64,000 nt of DNA from an uncultured Pseudomonas sp. GTDB lineage: Bacteria > Pseudomonadota > Gammaproteobacteria > Pseudomonadales > Pseudomonadaceae. The stretch spans positions 225,649 to 289,648 of the forward strand of contig NZ_CAJYVE010000034.1 in the NCBI RefSeq assembly GCF_913777995.1, read 5' to 3'. The notes under the pieces are model-generated. The model saw only the letters and a list, made by a program, of their open reading frames with translations. It made no database searches and was not told the DNA's origin. This document shows positions 7,985 to 17,048 of this stretch, piece after piece (position 1 is the stretch's first letter; the number at the start of each line of letters is the position of its first letter). Position numbers and translations under genes: made by a program.

Positions 7985-10777
7985 GTGCGCTGGCTCAGGA
8001 TCGCCATAACCTCCACAGCAGGAATGCTGGCCCTGTTCTTCCTGCTGTCGGCGCATGCCGCCGCCAGCACAGGCTGGTCGACCCTGCTCGACGAGCAAGG
8101 TCACTTGCAGATCGGTGACGTACGCGTCGCCCAGCAGCAGAACCAGTTCAGCCCCCGTGAACTGGACGCGATCACCGCAGCCGGCCCCGGCGGCGCGGTG
8201 TGGCTGCACTACCGGCTGCTGCCCAGCCCCCACGAACAACTGCTGCGCATCTTCGCTCCCGACCTGGCGAGCGCAGACCTCTATGTCTTCCAGGGCGACC
8301 GCCAGATCGACCTGCAACACACCGGCAACCTGGTCCCCAAGGAAAACCAGCGCCTGCCGTCCAAGGACTTCCTCCTCGCCGTGCCGCAAAGTCAGGTACC
8401 GCTGGACCTGTATCTGCGTCTGGCATCCAGCCAGCAGATGCGCCCCAACATCAGCCTGCAGCCAGCCATCGAGAGCGCCGCCGACGAGTGCGAGCCCTTC
8501 CTCTTCGGCCTGGTATTCGGCCTGCTGGGCATGCTGATCCTGCAGAACCTCGCCCGCTACAGCCACAGTCGTTCGCGTACCAACCTGTGGCTGGCCGCCT
8601 GCGAAGCCCTGCTGGCGCTCAGCGCCCTGCTGCTGCTCAACCTGCTGAACCTGTTCGACAGCTGGCGCATGGCCCAGACACCCGCTGCCCACGTGGCGCT
8701 GCTGCTGGCCGCCATCACCGGCCTGATGTACACCTACTGTTTCTTCGCGCACCGCAAGGCGCATGCCCTCGACCGCCTGCTGCTGGTCGACGGCGTGCTC
8801 ATGGTCGTAGCCATCGCCTTGGTGCTGCTGGTCGACAGCCTGCCGATCAACGTGGTGACCTTCCTGTTCGTGTCACTGACCACGGTGAGCATCCTGGGCA
8901 TCGCCATCCGCCACTGGGTGCGTGGCTACCGCTCCGCCCGGCTGTTCATGGCCTCGATGATCATCTTCAACATCGGCTACATGGTGGTGTTGCCGGGCCT
9001 GCTGTGGTTGAGCCTGATTCCGCCGCAATGGCTGATTCTGGCCCTGCTCGGGGTGTTCTGCGTCAGCGGCCTGTTGATGAACACCGCGCTGGGCGAGCGC
9101 CAGCGCAGCATCGCCGAAAGCCGCTTCAGCATCAGCCGCGACGAGGCCGCCAGCACGGCGGAGATCAACGCCAAGGCCGAGTTCCTGGCCAAGATCAGCC
9201 ACGAGATCCGCACCCCCATGAACGGCGTGCTGGGCATGACCGAGCTGCTGCTCGACACGCCGCTGTCGGTCAAGCAGCGCGACTACGTGCAGACCATCCA
9301 CAGCGCCGGCAACGAGCTGCTGACCCTGATCAACGAGATCCTCGACATCACCAAGCTGGAGTCCGGGCAGATCGAGCTGGACGACGTGCAGTTCGATATC
9401 GGCGCGTTGATCGAAGACTGCCTGAACATCTTCCGGGGCAAGGCCGAACAGCAGAACGTCGAGCTGATCAGCCTGGTGCAGTCGCAGGTGCCGAGGGTCA
9501 TCAGCGGTGACCCGACGCGCCTGCGCCAGACCCTGCTGAGCCTGTTGGAGAACGCGCTGAAGAAGACCGAAGGCGGCGAAATCCTGCTGGTGGCCGGGCT
9601 CGACAGCCGCAACGGCAAGCCGCGCCTGCGCATTGCCGTGCAGGACACCGGCGAACCGCTGTCGGCCGAAGAGCGCGATGCCCTGCTGCACACCGAGCTG
9701 CACAGCCGCAACTTCCTGGCCTCCAGCAAGCTGGGCGGCCATCTGGGCCTGGTCATCGCCCGGCAGCTGATCCGCCTGATGGACGGCGAGTTCGGCATCC
9801 AGAATGGCAGCGGCCAGGGCAATACCCTGTGGCTGAGCCTGCCGCTGCCGGCGCACCTGCTGGATCAGCCGACCCTCGATCTGGACGGCCCGCTGCGCGA
9901 TGCGCGACTGCTGGTGGTGGACGACAACGACACCTGCCGCAAGGTGCTGGTGCAGCAGTGCTCGTCCTGGGGCCTGAACGTCAGTGCCGTGGCCTCCGGC
10001 AAGGAAGCCCTGGCGCTGCTGCGTACCAAGGCGCACCTGCGCGACTACTTCGACGTGGTGCTGCTCGACCAGAACATGCCCGGCATGACCGGCATGCAGC
10101 TGGCGGCGAAGATCAAGGAAGACCCCAGCCTGAACCACGACATCCTGCTGATCATGCTCACCGGCATCAGCGATGCACCGAGCAAGGTTATTGCGCGCAA
10201 TGCCGGGATCAAGCGCATTCTCGCCAAGCCGGTGGCCGGCTATACCCTCAAGACCACCTTGGCCGACGAGCTGACGCAACGAAACAAGGGGGACTCCCCG
10301 ACCGTGCCAGCCCCGGCACCGATGGTCGCCAAGCCCATCGAACTGCCCAGCGACTTCAGGATTCTGGTGGCCGAAGACAACAACATCTCCACCAAGGTGA
10401 TCCGCGGCATGCTGGGCAAGCTCAACCTCAAGCCCGACACCGCCAGCAATGGCGAGGAAGCGCTGCGCGCAATGAAAGCCCAGCGCTACGACCTGGTGCT
10501 GATGGACTGCGAGATGCCGGTGCTCGACGGTTTTTCCGCTACCGAGCAACTGCGCGCCTGGGAAGTGGGCAACCAGCGGGTGCGTACGCCGATCGTGGCG
10601 CTGACCGCGCACATCCTCAGCGAACACAAGGACCGTGCCCGCCAGGCCGGCATGGACGGCCACATGGCCAAGCCGGTGGAGCTGTCGCAACTGCGCGAGC
10701 TGATCGAATACTGGTTGGCGCAGCGCGAACGGCTCAGGTCGACGATGCGTGACGAAAAGACCTATCAGCAGAACTGA
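7985..10777 (+). CDS. retS: Hybrid sensor kinase RetS
   Basis: A 930-residue inner-membrane hybrid sensor, in pseudomonads the regulator that blocks the GacS/GacA-Rsm pathway by binding GacS. Order: signal peptide (about 1-27), periplasmic 7TMR-DISMED2 domain (about 35-170), seven membrane helices (about 175-390), dimerisation/H-box with [10 protein letters not shown] (His406), a GHKL ATPase domain, then two receiver domains with Asp695 ([11 protein letters not shown]) and Asp841 ([13 protein letters not shown]). These positions match His424, Asp713 and Asp858 of PAO1 RetS with a constant offset of 17-18, and the gene follows purD as in PAO1. The G1 box reads DTGEPL rather than DxGxG, so ATP binding may be impaired, in keeping with a non-classical kinase. 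The start is GTG with AAGGGA upstream. Confidence 0.95.
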   Translation: MRWLRIAITSTAGMLALFFLLSAHAAASTGWSTLLDEQGHLQIGDVRVAQQQNQFSPRELDAITAAGPGGAVWLHYRLLPSPHEQLLRIFAPDLASADLYVFQGDRQIDLQHTGNLVPKENQRLPSKDFLLAVPQSQVPLDLYLRLASSQQMRPNISLQPAIESAADECEPFLFGLVFGLLGMLILQNLARYSHSRSRTNLWLAACEALLALSALLLLNLLNLFDSWRMAQTPAAHVALLLAAITGLMYTYCFFAHRKAHALDRLLLVDGVLMVVAIALVLLVDSLPINVVTFLFVSLTTVSILGIAIRHWVRGYRSARLFMASMIIFNIGYMVVLPGLLWLSLIPPQWLILALLGVFCVSGLLMNTALGERQRSIAESRFSISRDEAASTAEINAKAEFLAKISHEIRTPMNGVLGMTELLLDTPLSVKQRDYVQTIHSAGNELLTLINEILDITKLESGQIELDDVQFDIGALIEDCLNIFRGKAEQQNVELISLVQSQVPRVISGDPTRLRQTLLSLLENALKKTEGGEILLVAGLDSRNGKPRLRIAVQDTGEPLSAEERDALLHTELHSRNFLASSKLGGHLGLVIARQLIRLMDGEFGIQNGSGQGNTLWLSLPLPAHLLDQPTLDLDGPLRDARLLVVDDNDTCRKVLVQQCSSWGLNVSAVASGKEALALLRTKAHLRDYFDVVLLDQNMPGMTGMQLAAKIKEDPSLNHDILLIMLTGISDAPSKVIARNAGIKRILAKPVAGYTLKTTLADELTQRNKGDSPTVPAPAPMVAKPIELPSDFRILVAEDNNISTKVIRGMLGKLNLKPDTASNGEEALRAMKAQRYDLVLMDCEMPVLDGFSATEQLRAWEVGNQRVRTPIVALTAHILSEHKDRARQAGMDGHMAKPVELSQLRELIEYWLAQRERLRSTMRDEKTYQQN

Positions 10778-10862
10778 AATCGGCAGCCAAGAGGGTGGCG
10801 TTCGAGCAAGCCGCGCTCAAAACCCCTAGACTGGCGACCTCTTCCTTGCGCGAGCGCCTGCC

Positions 10863-11462
10863 ATGCTGCATCTGCTGTCCAGCGTCTACCTGAAGATGTT
10901 GGTGCTCTACAGCCCCTTCTTCGTGCTGTCGTGTTTCATCAGCCTGTCGCGTGGCTATTCGCGCAAGGAACAGAAGCGCCTGGCCTGGAAGGTTGCGCTG
11001 GCCACCCTGCTGTCCAGCGTGCTGCTGTACCTGTTCGGACGGGTGATCTTCGATGTGTTCGGTATCACCGTGGACGCCTTTCGCATCGGCGCCGGCAGCG
11101 TGCTGTTCATTTCCGCGCTGGGCATGGCGCAGGGCAAGTCGGCGGTGCAGACCGACAACGTGCAGCAGGACGTCAGCATCGTGCCGCTGACTATTCCCAT
11201 CACCGTAGGCCCGGGCACCATCGGCGCCTTGCTGGTGATGGGCGTCAGCCAGCCCCACTGGGACGACAAGATCCTCGCCCTGCTGGGCATTGCCCTGGCC
11301 AGCTTCACCGTGGGGCTGGTGCTGTTCATGGCCAACCGTATCGAACGCCTGCTGGGCGACCAGGGTCTGCAGATCGTCAGCCGCCTAATGGGGCTGTTCG
11401 TCTGCGCCCTGGCGGCGCAGATCATCTTCACTGGTATTCGCGGTTACCTGGTCACAGGCTAG
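10863..11462 (+). CDS. MarC-family integral membrane protein
   Basis: A 199-residue protein of the MarC/YchE family with about six membrane helices, for example LYSPFFVLSCFISLSRGYS, ATLLSSVLLYLFGRVIFDVFG and LFVCALAAQIIFTGIRGYL. The family signature PLTIPITVGPGTIGALLVMG is present. MarC proteins have no proven transport substrate; the old link to multiple antibiotic resistance was not upheld. The ATG at 10863 begins the first helix. The gene sits 85 bases after retS without a clear terminator between, so read-through from retS is possible. Confidence 0.88.
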   Translation: MLHLLSSVYLKMLVLYSPFFVLSCFISLSRGYSRKEQKRLAWKVALATLLSSVLLYLFGRVIFDVFGITVDAFRIGAGSVLFISALGMAQGKSAVQTDNVQQDVSIVPLTIPITVGPGTIGALLVMGVSQPHWDDKILALLGIALASFTVGLVLFMANRIERLLGDQGLQIVSRLMGLFVCALAAQIIFTGIRGYLVTG

Positions 11463-11468
11463 CGCCGT

Positions 11469-12125
11469 TCAAGGCGCCAGCAAGCCCAGCTCACTCGGGT
11501 CGAACGCACGAATCACCGCGTGGCTCTTGCCAGCCAGATAGGCCTGCACGCTGGCACGACGTGCAGCATAACGCTGGGGTTCGAACCGATAGCTGCCGCC
11601 CTTGAAGTGCAGTACCAGCCGGCGCATGCCGGCCGAGCCATGGTCGACACCGACCCGCAGTGCACAGAGCATCAAGCTTGGCAAACCGTCGATGGTCATC
11701 TCGCAGGGCACGATCTGCATACTGCCGCGGCTTTCGGAAAACCCGCCGCCGCGAAAGTAAGCCGTGGCCATGTCACGAATACCCAACCAGCGAACCGCCC
11801 CTCGAACCAACGCGCTGACCTCGGCGCTGGCCACGCTGCTGGCCAGGCGGAAGCTGGCGGTCTCGAAGTCCGAGACACTGCTGAGCAGTACCGCATCCTT
11901 GATCACCAGGTTCTGCCGCACGAAACCATGACTTTCCAGGCGGTCGCGGTAGTAGTGCATCCAGTTGTGCCACTGGCCCTGGAAGTCATTGAGATGGCTG
12001 GCGAACAGCTGGGCGTATAGCAACACGTCCTGAATGTCGTCCCGGTATTCGGTCGGCACCGAGGCGTAGAATGCCAACAGGCTGTCCAGCTCGCCCACTC
12101 GGGCAACGAAGTCCGGCGCACTCAT
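11469..12125 (-). CDS. Unknown protein A of a three-paralog operon
   Basis: A 218-residue soluble protein I do not recognise. It has no signal peptide or membrane helix. It shares with the next two genes an N-terminal pattern, here YRDDIQDVLLYAQLFAS followed by a W-rich stretch and LESHGF, and a C-terminal pattern ending RRASVQAYLAGKSHAVIRAFD, which matches the C terminus of protein C (LAAGSRQAIAEFD). The three are therefore divergent paralogs. Its ATG overlaps the stop of the upstream gene by four bases (ATGA), so translation is coupled. It ends seven bases from the convergent MarC gene. No enzyme motif is visible. Confidence 0.75.
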   Translation of the reverse strand: MSAPDFVARVGELDSLLAFYASVPTEYRDDIQDVLLYAQLFASHLNDFQGQWHNWMHYYRDRLESHGFVRQNLVIKDAVLLSSVSDFETASFRLASSVASAEVSALVRGAVRWLGIRDMATAYFRGGGFSESRGSMQIVPCEMTIDGLPSLMLCALRVGVDHGSAGMRRLVLHFKGGSYRFEPQRYAARRASVQAYLAGKSHAVIRAFDPSELGLLAP

Positions 12126-12784
12126 GGCATCTCCGCGCGCCGCGCAAGCGGCATGACCAACCCTGGACGCCGGTCGCGCAAGGCCTTGGCGAAAGCCTCG
12201 CGCAACGGCGCATAGAGCGTATGAGAGAGGATCAGCCGGTGAAAGCCAAGGCTCACGTTGCCGCGAATGCGCTCGCGACACCAAGGGCCCAGCAACTCAT
12301 CGGCGCCCAGGGCGCAACGGCTGGTGAAATGCAGCTGCAGCAGCGTAAGGCTGTCATCGGTGTCCACCAAACCCAGCTGCAGGGCCAAGGTTGTGCCCTC
12401 TGGTGCCAGCACCTGGGAGGCGAACAGTTCGAACGCCGGTTGCAGGGCCTGGCAGTCGGCCAGTGCTGCTTCACTGCGTTCAAGCAAGGCAGCACTGACG
12501 AACCCGGGCCGCCAGGCGCGTGCCCAGTCCCAGAGCGTGGCCGTGGTCAGTTCCGGTGCCGGCTGCAAGAAGCTTTCGCTGGCCTGTGACAGCCAGCCAA
12601 AGCGCAGTGCGGCCTGCAACCAGGTGGCCTTCCACTGCGGGTACTCGGCGAAGCGCGAATGCTTGCGCGAGGCGGCCAGTTGCACGTAGAGGGTGGAGTC
12701 CAGAACGTCCTGGTCGTGGGGCTGCCCATGGAAGAACAACAGGCAACCGGCATTGACGATCACGTCACTCGAAGGCTGGTTCAT
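12122..12784 (-). CDS. Unknown protein B of a three-paralog operon
   Basis: A 220-residue protein with no signal peptide or membrane helix. Residues about 23-61 carry the shared pattern HDQDVLDSTLYVQLAAS, a tryptophan-containing linker and LRFGWLS, which parallels NRQDVMDSFLFATLVAN...LSRLGWLS in protein C. The C-terminal half aligns loosely with A and C (hydrophobic beta-like stretch, then a helix with LYAPLREAFAKAL). The start at 12784 is preceded by a strong AGGAGG five bases away. The gene lies 27 bases after protein C and overlaps A by four bases. Function unknown. Confidence 0.75.
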   Translation of the reverse strand: MNQPSSDVIVNAGCLLFFHGQPHDQDVLDSTLYVQLAASRKHSRFAEYPQWKATWLQAALRFGWLSQASESFLQPAPELTTATLWDWARAWRPGFVSAALLERSEAALADCQALQPAFELFASQVLAPEGTTLALQLGLVDTDDSLTLLQLHFTSRCALGADELLGPWCRERIRGNVSLGFHRLILSHTLYAPLREAFAKALRDRRPGLVMPLARRAEMP

Positions 12785-12811
12785 GATCCCCTCCTGTCTG
12801 GCACCCGGTCT

Positions 12812-13615
12812 TCAGATATCGAACTCGGCGATGGCCTGGCGCGAGCCGGCCGCCAGCTTCTCCTGCACCAGCTCACGGTGCTGGGCATACAGGCGGCTGT
12901 TCAGCACCAGGCTGTCTTCACCGCGATAGGTCTCGACATCGGCGCTGCCCCACTCCCAGAACAGAACATCGCGCACTTCGGTGTTGGCCTTGAAGCTGAC
13001 CGCACCCATCACCACGTTGACCAGCCCATCGCCGGACTCGCTGCACGACGCCATGCGGAAATGCCCCCCCTGGTGAGTGCGGCTCTGGCGCTCGAACAGA
13101 CGCAGTGGCTCGTCCTTGGCCCGCAGCGCCTGTACGGCATCGGTGGCGACTTTGAGCATGGCCACGGAAGCCGGGCCGGGTAACGCGGCGGCGGCCAGGG
13201 CCGAGGCGATGATTTCCAGGCCAACCTGGTCCATGGACAGGCGCTGCCCCTGCGCCTGGTAGCGGGCGTAGCGCCACTGGCTGGACAGCCAGCCCAGGCG
13301 CGACAGCACCTCGTTGAACTTGCCGTACCACAGTGGGCTCTGGGTTTCCGGGTTGAAGGCCTTGTTGGCCACCAGGGTGGCGAACAGGAAGGAGTCCATC
13401 ACGTCCTGGCGATTCTGCGCCGAGGTGCCTTCGGTGAAGGCCAGCAGGCTGCTGGCGACCACGGCACCTTGTGCGACCGGTGCGGGTTGCTCATCGGCTG
13501 GGGCCATCGGCGTCGCGGCAACATGCTCGGCCAGCGAATGGCTGCAGTCGCTCAGCTCGCAATTGGCGATGTAGCTCAGGCGTGGGTCTGGGTTGAAAGG
13601 GGTTTGAGTATTCAT
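12812..13615 (-). CDS. Unknown protein C, first gene of a three-paralog operon
   Basis: A 267-residue protein, the longest of the three paralogs and first in the operon. About 60 extra N-terminal residues (two cysteines in NCELSDCSH, then an Ala/Pro-rich linker) precede the shared pattern NRQDVMDSFLFATLVAN and LSRLGWLS. An Ala-rich helix (LEIIASALAAAALPGPASV) follows, then the shared C-terminal domain ending AAGSRQAIAEFDI. Two in-frame ATGs lie six bases apart; 13615 is preferred because AAGGA is nine bases upstream, the other is only three. No signal peptide. Expression presumably starts in the 375 bases upstream. Confidence 0.75.
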   Translation of the reverse strand: MNTQTPFNPDPRLSYIANCELSDCSHSLAEHVAATPMAPADEQPAPVAQGAVVASSLLAFTEGTSAQNRQDVMDSFLFATLVANKAFNPETQSPLWYGKFNEVLSRLGWLSSQWRYARYQAQGQRLSMDQVGLEIIASALAAAALPGPASVAMLKVATDAVQALRAKDEPLRLFERQSRTHQGGHFRMASCSESGDGLVNVVMGAVSFKANTEVRDVLFWEWGSADVETYRGEDSLVLNSRLYAQHRELVQEKLAAGSRQAIAEFDI

Positions 13616-13990
13616 GGTCATCGGTCCTTCTTGTTGTTGGGAGTCCTCATGGACGACTCGCAGGCTAGCGAGGAACACCGGGCGCTCCCACCGCCGAGAC
13701 AGGCCGGAATACGCGGTCGCGGGCGTAGGATCGGCCAAGCGCCTGCCGCAAACCGGATACGGAAATTTCCACATGACGCCCCAGCCAGCAGGCCGAAGCC
13801 GCAGGAACGGTGAAGCGGGCGAGAACCTGGGGAAAGAGATGACAGCAGTGATCGGCTGCCGTCAGGCAGCGCCGCATCACATCAGAGAAGAAATCGCGGG
13901 GTTCAATACAGATTCTGAATAGCCGTTACGGGCCGTTTCCTACGACGCGCAACGCCAGCGACCGATCCAGAGGGACCGGCCGCCACGGCG
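13616..13990. other. Gene-free stretch between the three-paralog operon and cobJ
   Basis: This stretch of 375 bases must hold the promoter of the leftward three-gene operon and the 3' end of the leftward cob operon. No convincing coding frame is present; open frames here lack ribosome sites and Pseudomonas-like codon use. A leftward TTGAAC-N17-TGATGT is a weak promoter-like pair near 13890-13910. I see no T-tailed terminator. Confidence 0.4.
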
Positions 13991-15691
13991 TCAGGGCTTG
14001 CTGCCATACCAGCGCGGGGTGTACACCCACTGCCCGCCATCGGCCCGCGGGAAGGTGCAGGTGGTCGACGAGCCGACCAGCACCATGGTGCGCATGTCGA
14101 CCATTTCCGGCGTCAGCTCGCCGAGGGTCACCACCCGCAGCGCCTGTGCCGGGCGGCCTACGTCGCGGCCCAGGGTGACCGGGGTATCCGCTGCGCGATG
14201 CCGACGCACGATGTCCAGCGCCTGCCCCAGTTGCCAGGGCCGGGCACGGGAGATCGGGTTGTAGAAGGCCAGTACCAGGTCGGCCTGCGCCGCCAGGTCG
14301 AGACGCCGCTCGATGATCGACCAGGGCTTGAGGTTGTCCGACAGCGACACCACGCAGAAGTCATGACCGAGAGGCGCACCGGCCAGCGCCGCCGTGGCCA
14401 GGCTGGCAGACACGCCGGGCAGAATCTGCAGCTCGACGCCGCGCCAGTCTTCGCGGGCCGGATCGTCAACCACTTCATGCAGCGCTTCGAGCACGGCGGC
14501 GGCCATGGCGAACACCCCCGGGTCACCCGAGGACACCATGACCACCGAACGTCCTTGAGCGGCCAGCTCGAAGGCATGCCGCGCGCGCTGCATCTCTTCG
14601 CGGTTGTCGGTGTTATGCAGCACCTGATCGTCACGGAACGGGCCGGCCATGCGCACGTAGGTCTCGTAGCCCAGTACGTCGGTGGCACGCGCCAGCTCGG
14701 CCTGCACCGCAGGGACCATCAGCTCGCGCGCGCCAGGCCCCAGGCCGATGACCGCCAGCCGCCCACGCGGGCGACCGATGCGCGTCATGTTCAACGGCCG
14801 TGCGGCCACCCCGATGGACAGCGGACCGGGCAGCACCTGGAGCGCCAGACCGGTCTGGGCCAGGCGCGTCGCGCCATCCGACGCCGCCAGGTAACGCACC
14901 GGCACCTGCAACTGCGCGGCAGCCTGGTGCACGCGAGGATCGGCCATCTGGGCATCGGCGGCCAGCAGGCCGGCCAGGGACGGCTGGGCGATACCGGCCT
15001 GACGCAGCACAGCGCGCACCTCGTCGGCCAGCCCGTCGCCCGCCTCGCCAATGGCCACCAGCACGTTGCGCGGGTGGATCAGCAGCTCATCGACCGCCGG
15101 CTCACGCAGCGCGTGGCCGACATGGATGGTGCGCCGGGCATCGGCGGCTTGCGGCAACTGCGCCGTGCCCAGCCAAGGGGCGTCGCCCTCGATGCGCACG
15201 GTCTCGCCGCCTAACAGGTCGGAGACGAAGCGCTTGCCCTGCTCCAGATCAGCCAGTGCGTAACCGGCCGGCGGATTGAGCAGGCAGGTGCCGAAACGCA
15301 GCTCGCCGCTGGTGGTGATCGCCGGCGCCACCTGCAATGCACTGGCAATCTCACGGGCCAGCGCGTTGACCCCGGCCAGTCCGCCGAGCAACGGCACCAC
15401 CGCGCTGCCGTCTTCGGCCACGGCCAGCACCGGCGGCTCGCTGCCTTTTTCCTGCAACAGCGGCGCCAGGGTACGGATCACGATGCCCGCCGCGCACAGG
15501 GCAATGATCGGTGCGCCGCTCTGGTAGAGCTGGCGCAGCGTGGCGCCGAATTCCGCATAGGCATGATCGGCGCCCTGCACGCGGCCTTCGAGGCCAAGCA
15601 CCTGGGCGGCAGGCAGTACCTGCTGGATACGCCGGGCGGTGGCCAGGCCGCCGTTGCCGAGGATGACGATGGCCGGAGCGTTGTCAGCCAT
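13991..15691 (-). CDS. cobJ: CbiG-CobJ fusion: cobalt-precorrin-5A hydrolase / precorrin-3B C17-methyltransferase
   Basis: A 566-residue fusion. Residues 1 to about 300 are CbiG-like (IVILGNGGLATARRIQQ, PIIALCAAGIVIRTLAPLL, VVPLLGGLAGVNALAREI), the part that opens and removes the C20 acetaldehyde fragment. From about residue 310 (RLAVIGLGPGARELMVPA) it is the SAM-dependent tetrapyrrole methylase CobJ/CbiH, with VVMVSSGDPGVFAMAAAVLE and LAFYNPISRARPWQL. It works on corrin intermediates in cobalamin synthesis. The ATG at 15691 shares one base with the cobI stop (TGATG); an upstream in-frame ATG exists but would add only four residues inside cobI. Last gene of the leftward cobGHIJ operon. Confidence 0.93.
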   Translation of the reverse strand: MADNAPAIVILGNGGLATARRIQQVLPAAQVLGLEGRVQGADHAYAEFGATLRQLYQSGAPIIALCAAGIVIRTLAPLLQEKGSEPPVLAVAEDGSAVVPLLGGLAGVNALAREIASALQVAPAITTSGELRFGTCLLNPPAGYALADLEQGKRFVSDLLGGETVRIEGDAPWLGTAQLPQAADARRTIHVGHALREPAVDELLIHPRNVLVAIGEAGDGLADEVRAVLRQAGIAQPSLAGLLAADAQMADPRVHQAAAQLQVPVRYLAASDGATRLAQTGLALQVLPGPLSIGVAARPLNMTRIGRPRGRLAVIGLGPGARELMVPAVQAELARATDVLGYETYVRMAGPFRDDQVLHNTDNREEMQRARHAFELAAQGRSVVMVSSGDPGVFAMAAAVLEALHEVVDDPAREDWRGVELQILPGVSASLATAALAGAPLGHDFCVVSLSDNLKPWSIIERRLDLAAQADLVLAFYNPISRARPWQLGQALDIVRRHRAADTPVTLGRDVGRPAQALRVVTLGELTPEMVDMRTMVLVGSSTTCTFPRADGGQWVYTPRWYGSKP

Positions 15692-16422
15692 CAGCCTTGC
15701 CACCTTTCGCCCGGCACGATGATCAGCGAGAAGTACGGCGACGACATCGGGTCGACGTCATCCAGCGGCACGATCTTCTGGTTGGCCATGGTCGCCCGCT
15801 CGACGTACAGCGCACGACCCGCCAGGCCCAGCTCGCCGAGCACCTCGCGCACCTTGTGGAAGTTGCGCCCCAGTTTCATGATCACCGCCGCGTCGGCGTC
15901 GGCCAGCTTGCGCTTGAGTTCCTCGTGGGGCAGCACGCCAGATAGCACCGACAGGCTCTGGTTGCGGTACACCAGCGGCGCGCCAAGCACCGAGGCGCCG
16001 CCGAGCATCGAGCACACGCCGGGTATCACTTCGGCCGGGTAGCGCTCGGCCAGGCGGTCGTGCAGGTACATGTAGGAGCCGTAGAAGAACGGGTCGCCTT
16101 CGCAGATAACCGCCACGTCACGGCCAGCGTCCAGGTGCGCGGCCACTTCCAGGCTGGCCTGGTCGTAGAAGTCGCTGATCACCTGCTCGTAGGACAGCGG
16201 TGCGGGCAACACCTCGGTGGTCACCGGATAGACCAGCGGCAGCAGGATCTGCGCCTGCTGCAAGTGGCCCTCGATGATGCCAAAGGCGTTGCCCTTCTTG
16301 CCCTTGGCCACGAAATACGCCACCACCGGTGACTCGCGCAGCAGGCGCAGCGCCTTGACGGTGATCAGCTCCGGATCGCCAGGGCCGACGCCCAGGCCGA
16401 TGAGTTTGCCGCGTGCCTGCAT
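15691..16422 (-). CDS. cobI: Precorrin-2 C20-methyltransferase
   Basis: A 243-residue SAM-dependent methylase that adds the C20 methyl group to precorrin-2. It shows the family N terminus [20 protein letters not shown], the substrate-loop motif [18 protein letters not shown] and [13 protein letters not shown]. Start ATG at 16422 overlaps the cobH stop by one base (TGATG), the same coupling as at the cobJ junction; a GTG one codon upstream is also possible. It is the third gene of cobG-cobH-cobI-cobJ. Confidence 0.95.
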   Translation of the reverse strand: MQARGKLIGLGVGPGDPELITVKALRLLRESPVVAYFVAKGKKGNAFGIIEGHLQQAQILLPLVYPVTTEVLPAPLSYEQVISDFYDQASLEVAAHLDAGRDVAVICEGDPFFYGSYMYLHDRLAERYPAEVIPGVCSMLGGASVLGAPLVYRNQSLSVLSGVLPHEELKRKLADADAAVIMKLGRNFHKVREVLGELGLAGRALYVERATMANQKIVPLDDVDPMSSPYFSLIIVPGERWQG

Positions 16423-17048
16423 CACTCCACCTCCGTGGCCAGGGCGTTGACCGCCGCCACCGCCATGGCGCTGCCGCCACGCCGGCCCTGGACGATCACA
16501 TAGGGCACGCCACGGCTGTCGGCGGCGAGCATGTCCTTGGACTCGGCGGCGCCGACGAAGCCCACCGGGAAGCCGATGATCAACGCCGGCTTGGGGGCGC
16601 CGGCATCGAGCATCTCCAGCAGGTAGAACAGCGCGGTCGGCGCATTGCCGATCACAACCACGCTGCCTTCCAGATGCTCGCGCCAGTGTTCCAGGGCGAC
16701 CGCCGAGCGGGTGTTACCCAGGCTCTTGGCCAGCTCCGGCACGCCTTCGTCGTGCAGGGTGCAGATGATCGGGTTGCTGGCCGGCAGGCGAGCACGGGTG
16801 ATGCCCTCGGAGACCATTCGCGCATCGCAGAGAATCGGTGCGCCCGCCGCCAGGGCCTGGCGCCCGGCGGTGCCGGCGCCCGGGGAGAAACGCAGGTCGT
16901 CGACCACATCGACCATGCCGCAGGCATGAATCACCCGCACGGCGAGTTTTTCCAGGTCGGCGGGGATGGTCTCCAGCCGCGCTTCGGCGCGGATGATCGC
17001 GAAGGAGTTGCGATAAATCTCCTGACCATCGCGGATGTAATCAATCAT
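16422..17048 (-). CDS. cobH: Precorrin-8X methylmutase
   Basis: A 208-residue mutase moving the C11 methyl group to C12 to give hydrogenobyrinate. The family start [19 protein letters not shown], the active-site region [10 protein letters not shown] with its conserved histidine, [27 protein letters not shown] and [15 protein letters not shown] are all present, and length is normal. The ATG overlaps the cobG stop by four bases (ATGA). Confidence 0.96.
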   Translation of the reverse strand: MIDYIRDGQEIYRNSFAIIRAEARLETIPADLEKLAVRVIHACGMVDVVDDLRFSPGAGTAGRQALAAGAPILCDARMVSEGITRARLPASNPIICTLHDEGVPELAKSLGNTRSAVALEHWREHLEGSVVVIGNAPTALFYLLEMLDAGAPKPALIIGFPVGFVGAAESKDMLAADSRGVPYVIVQGRRGGSAMAVAAVNALATEVE

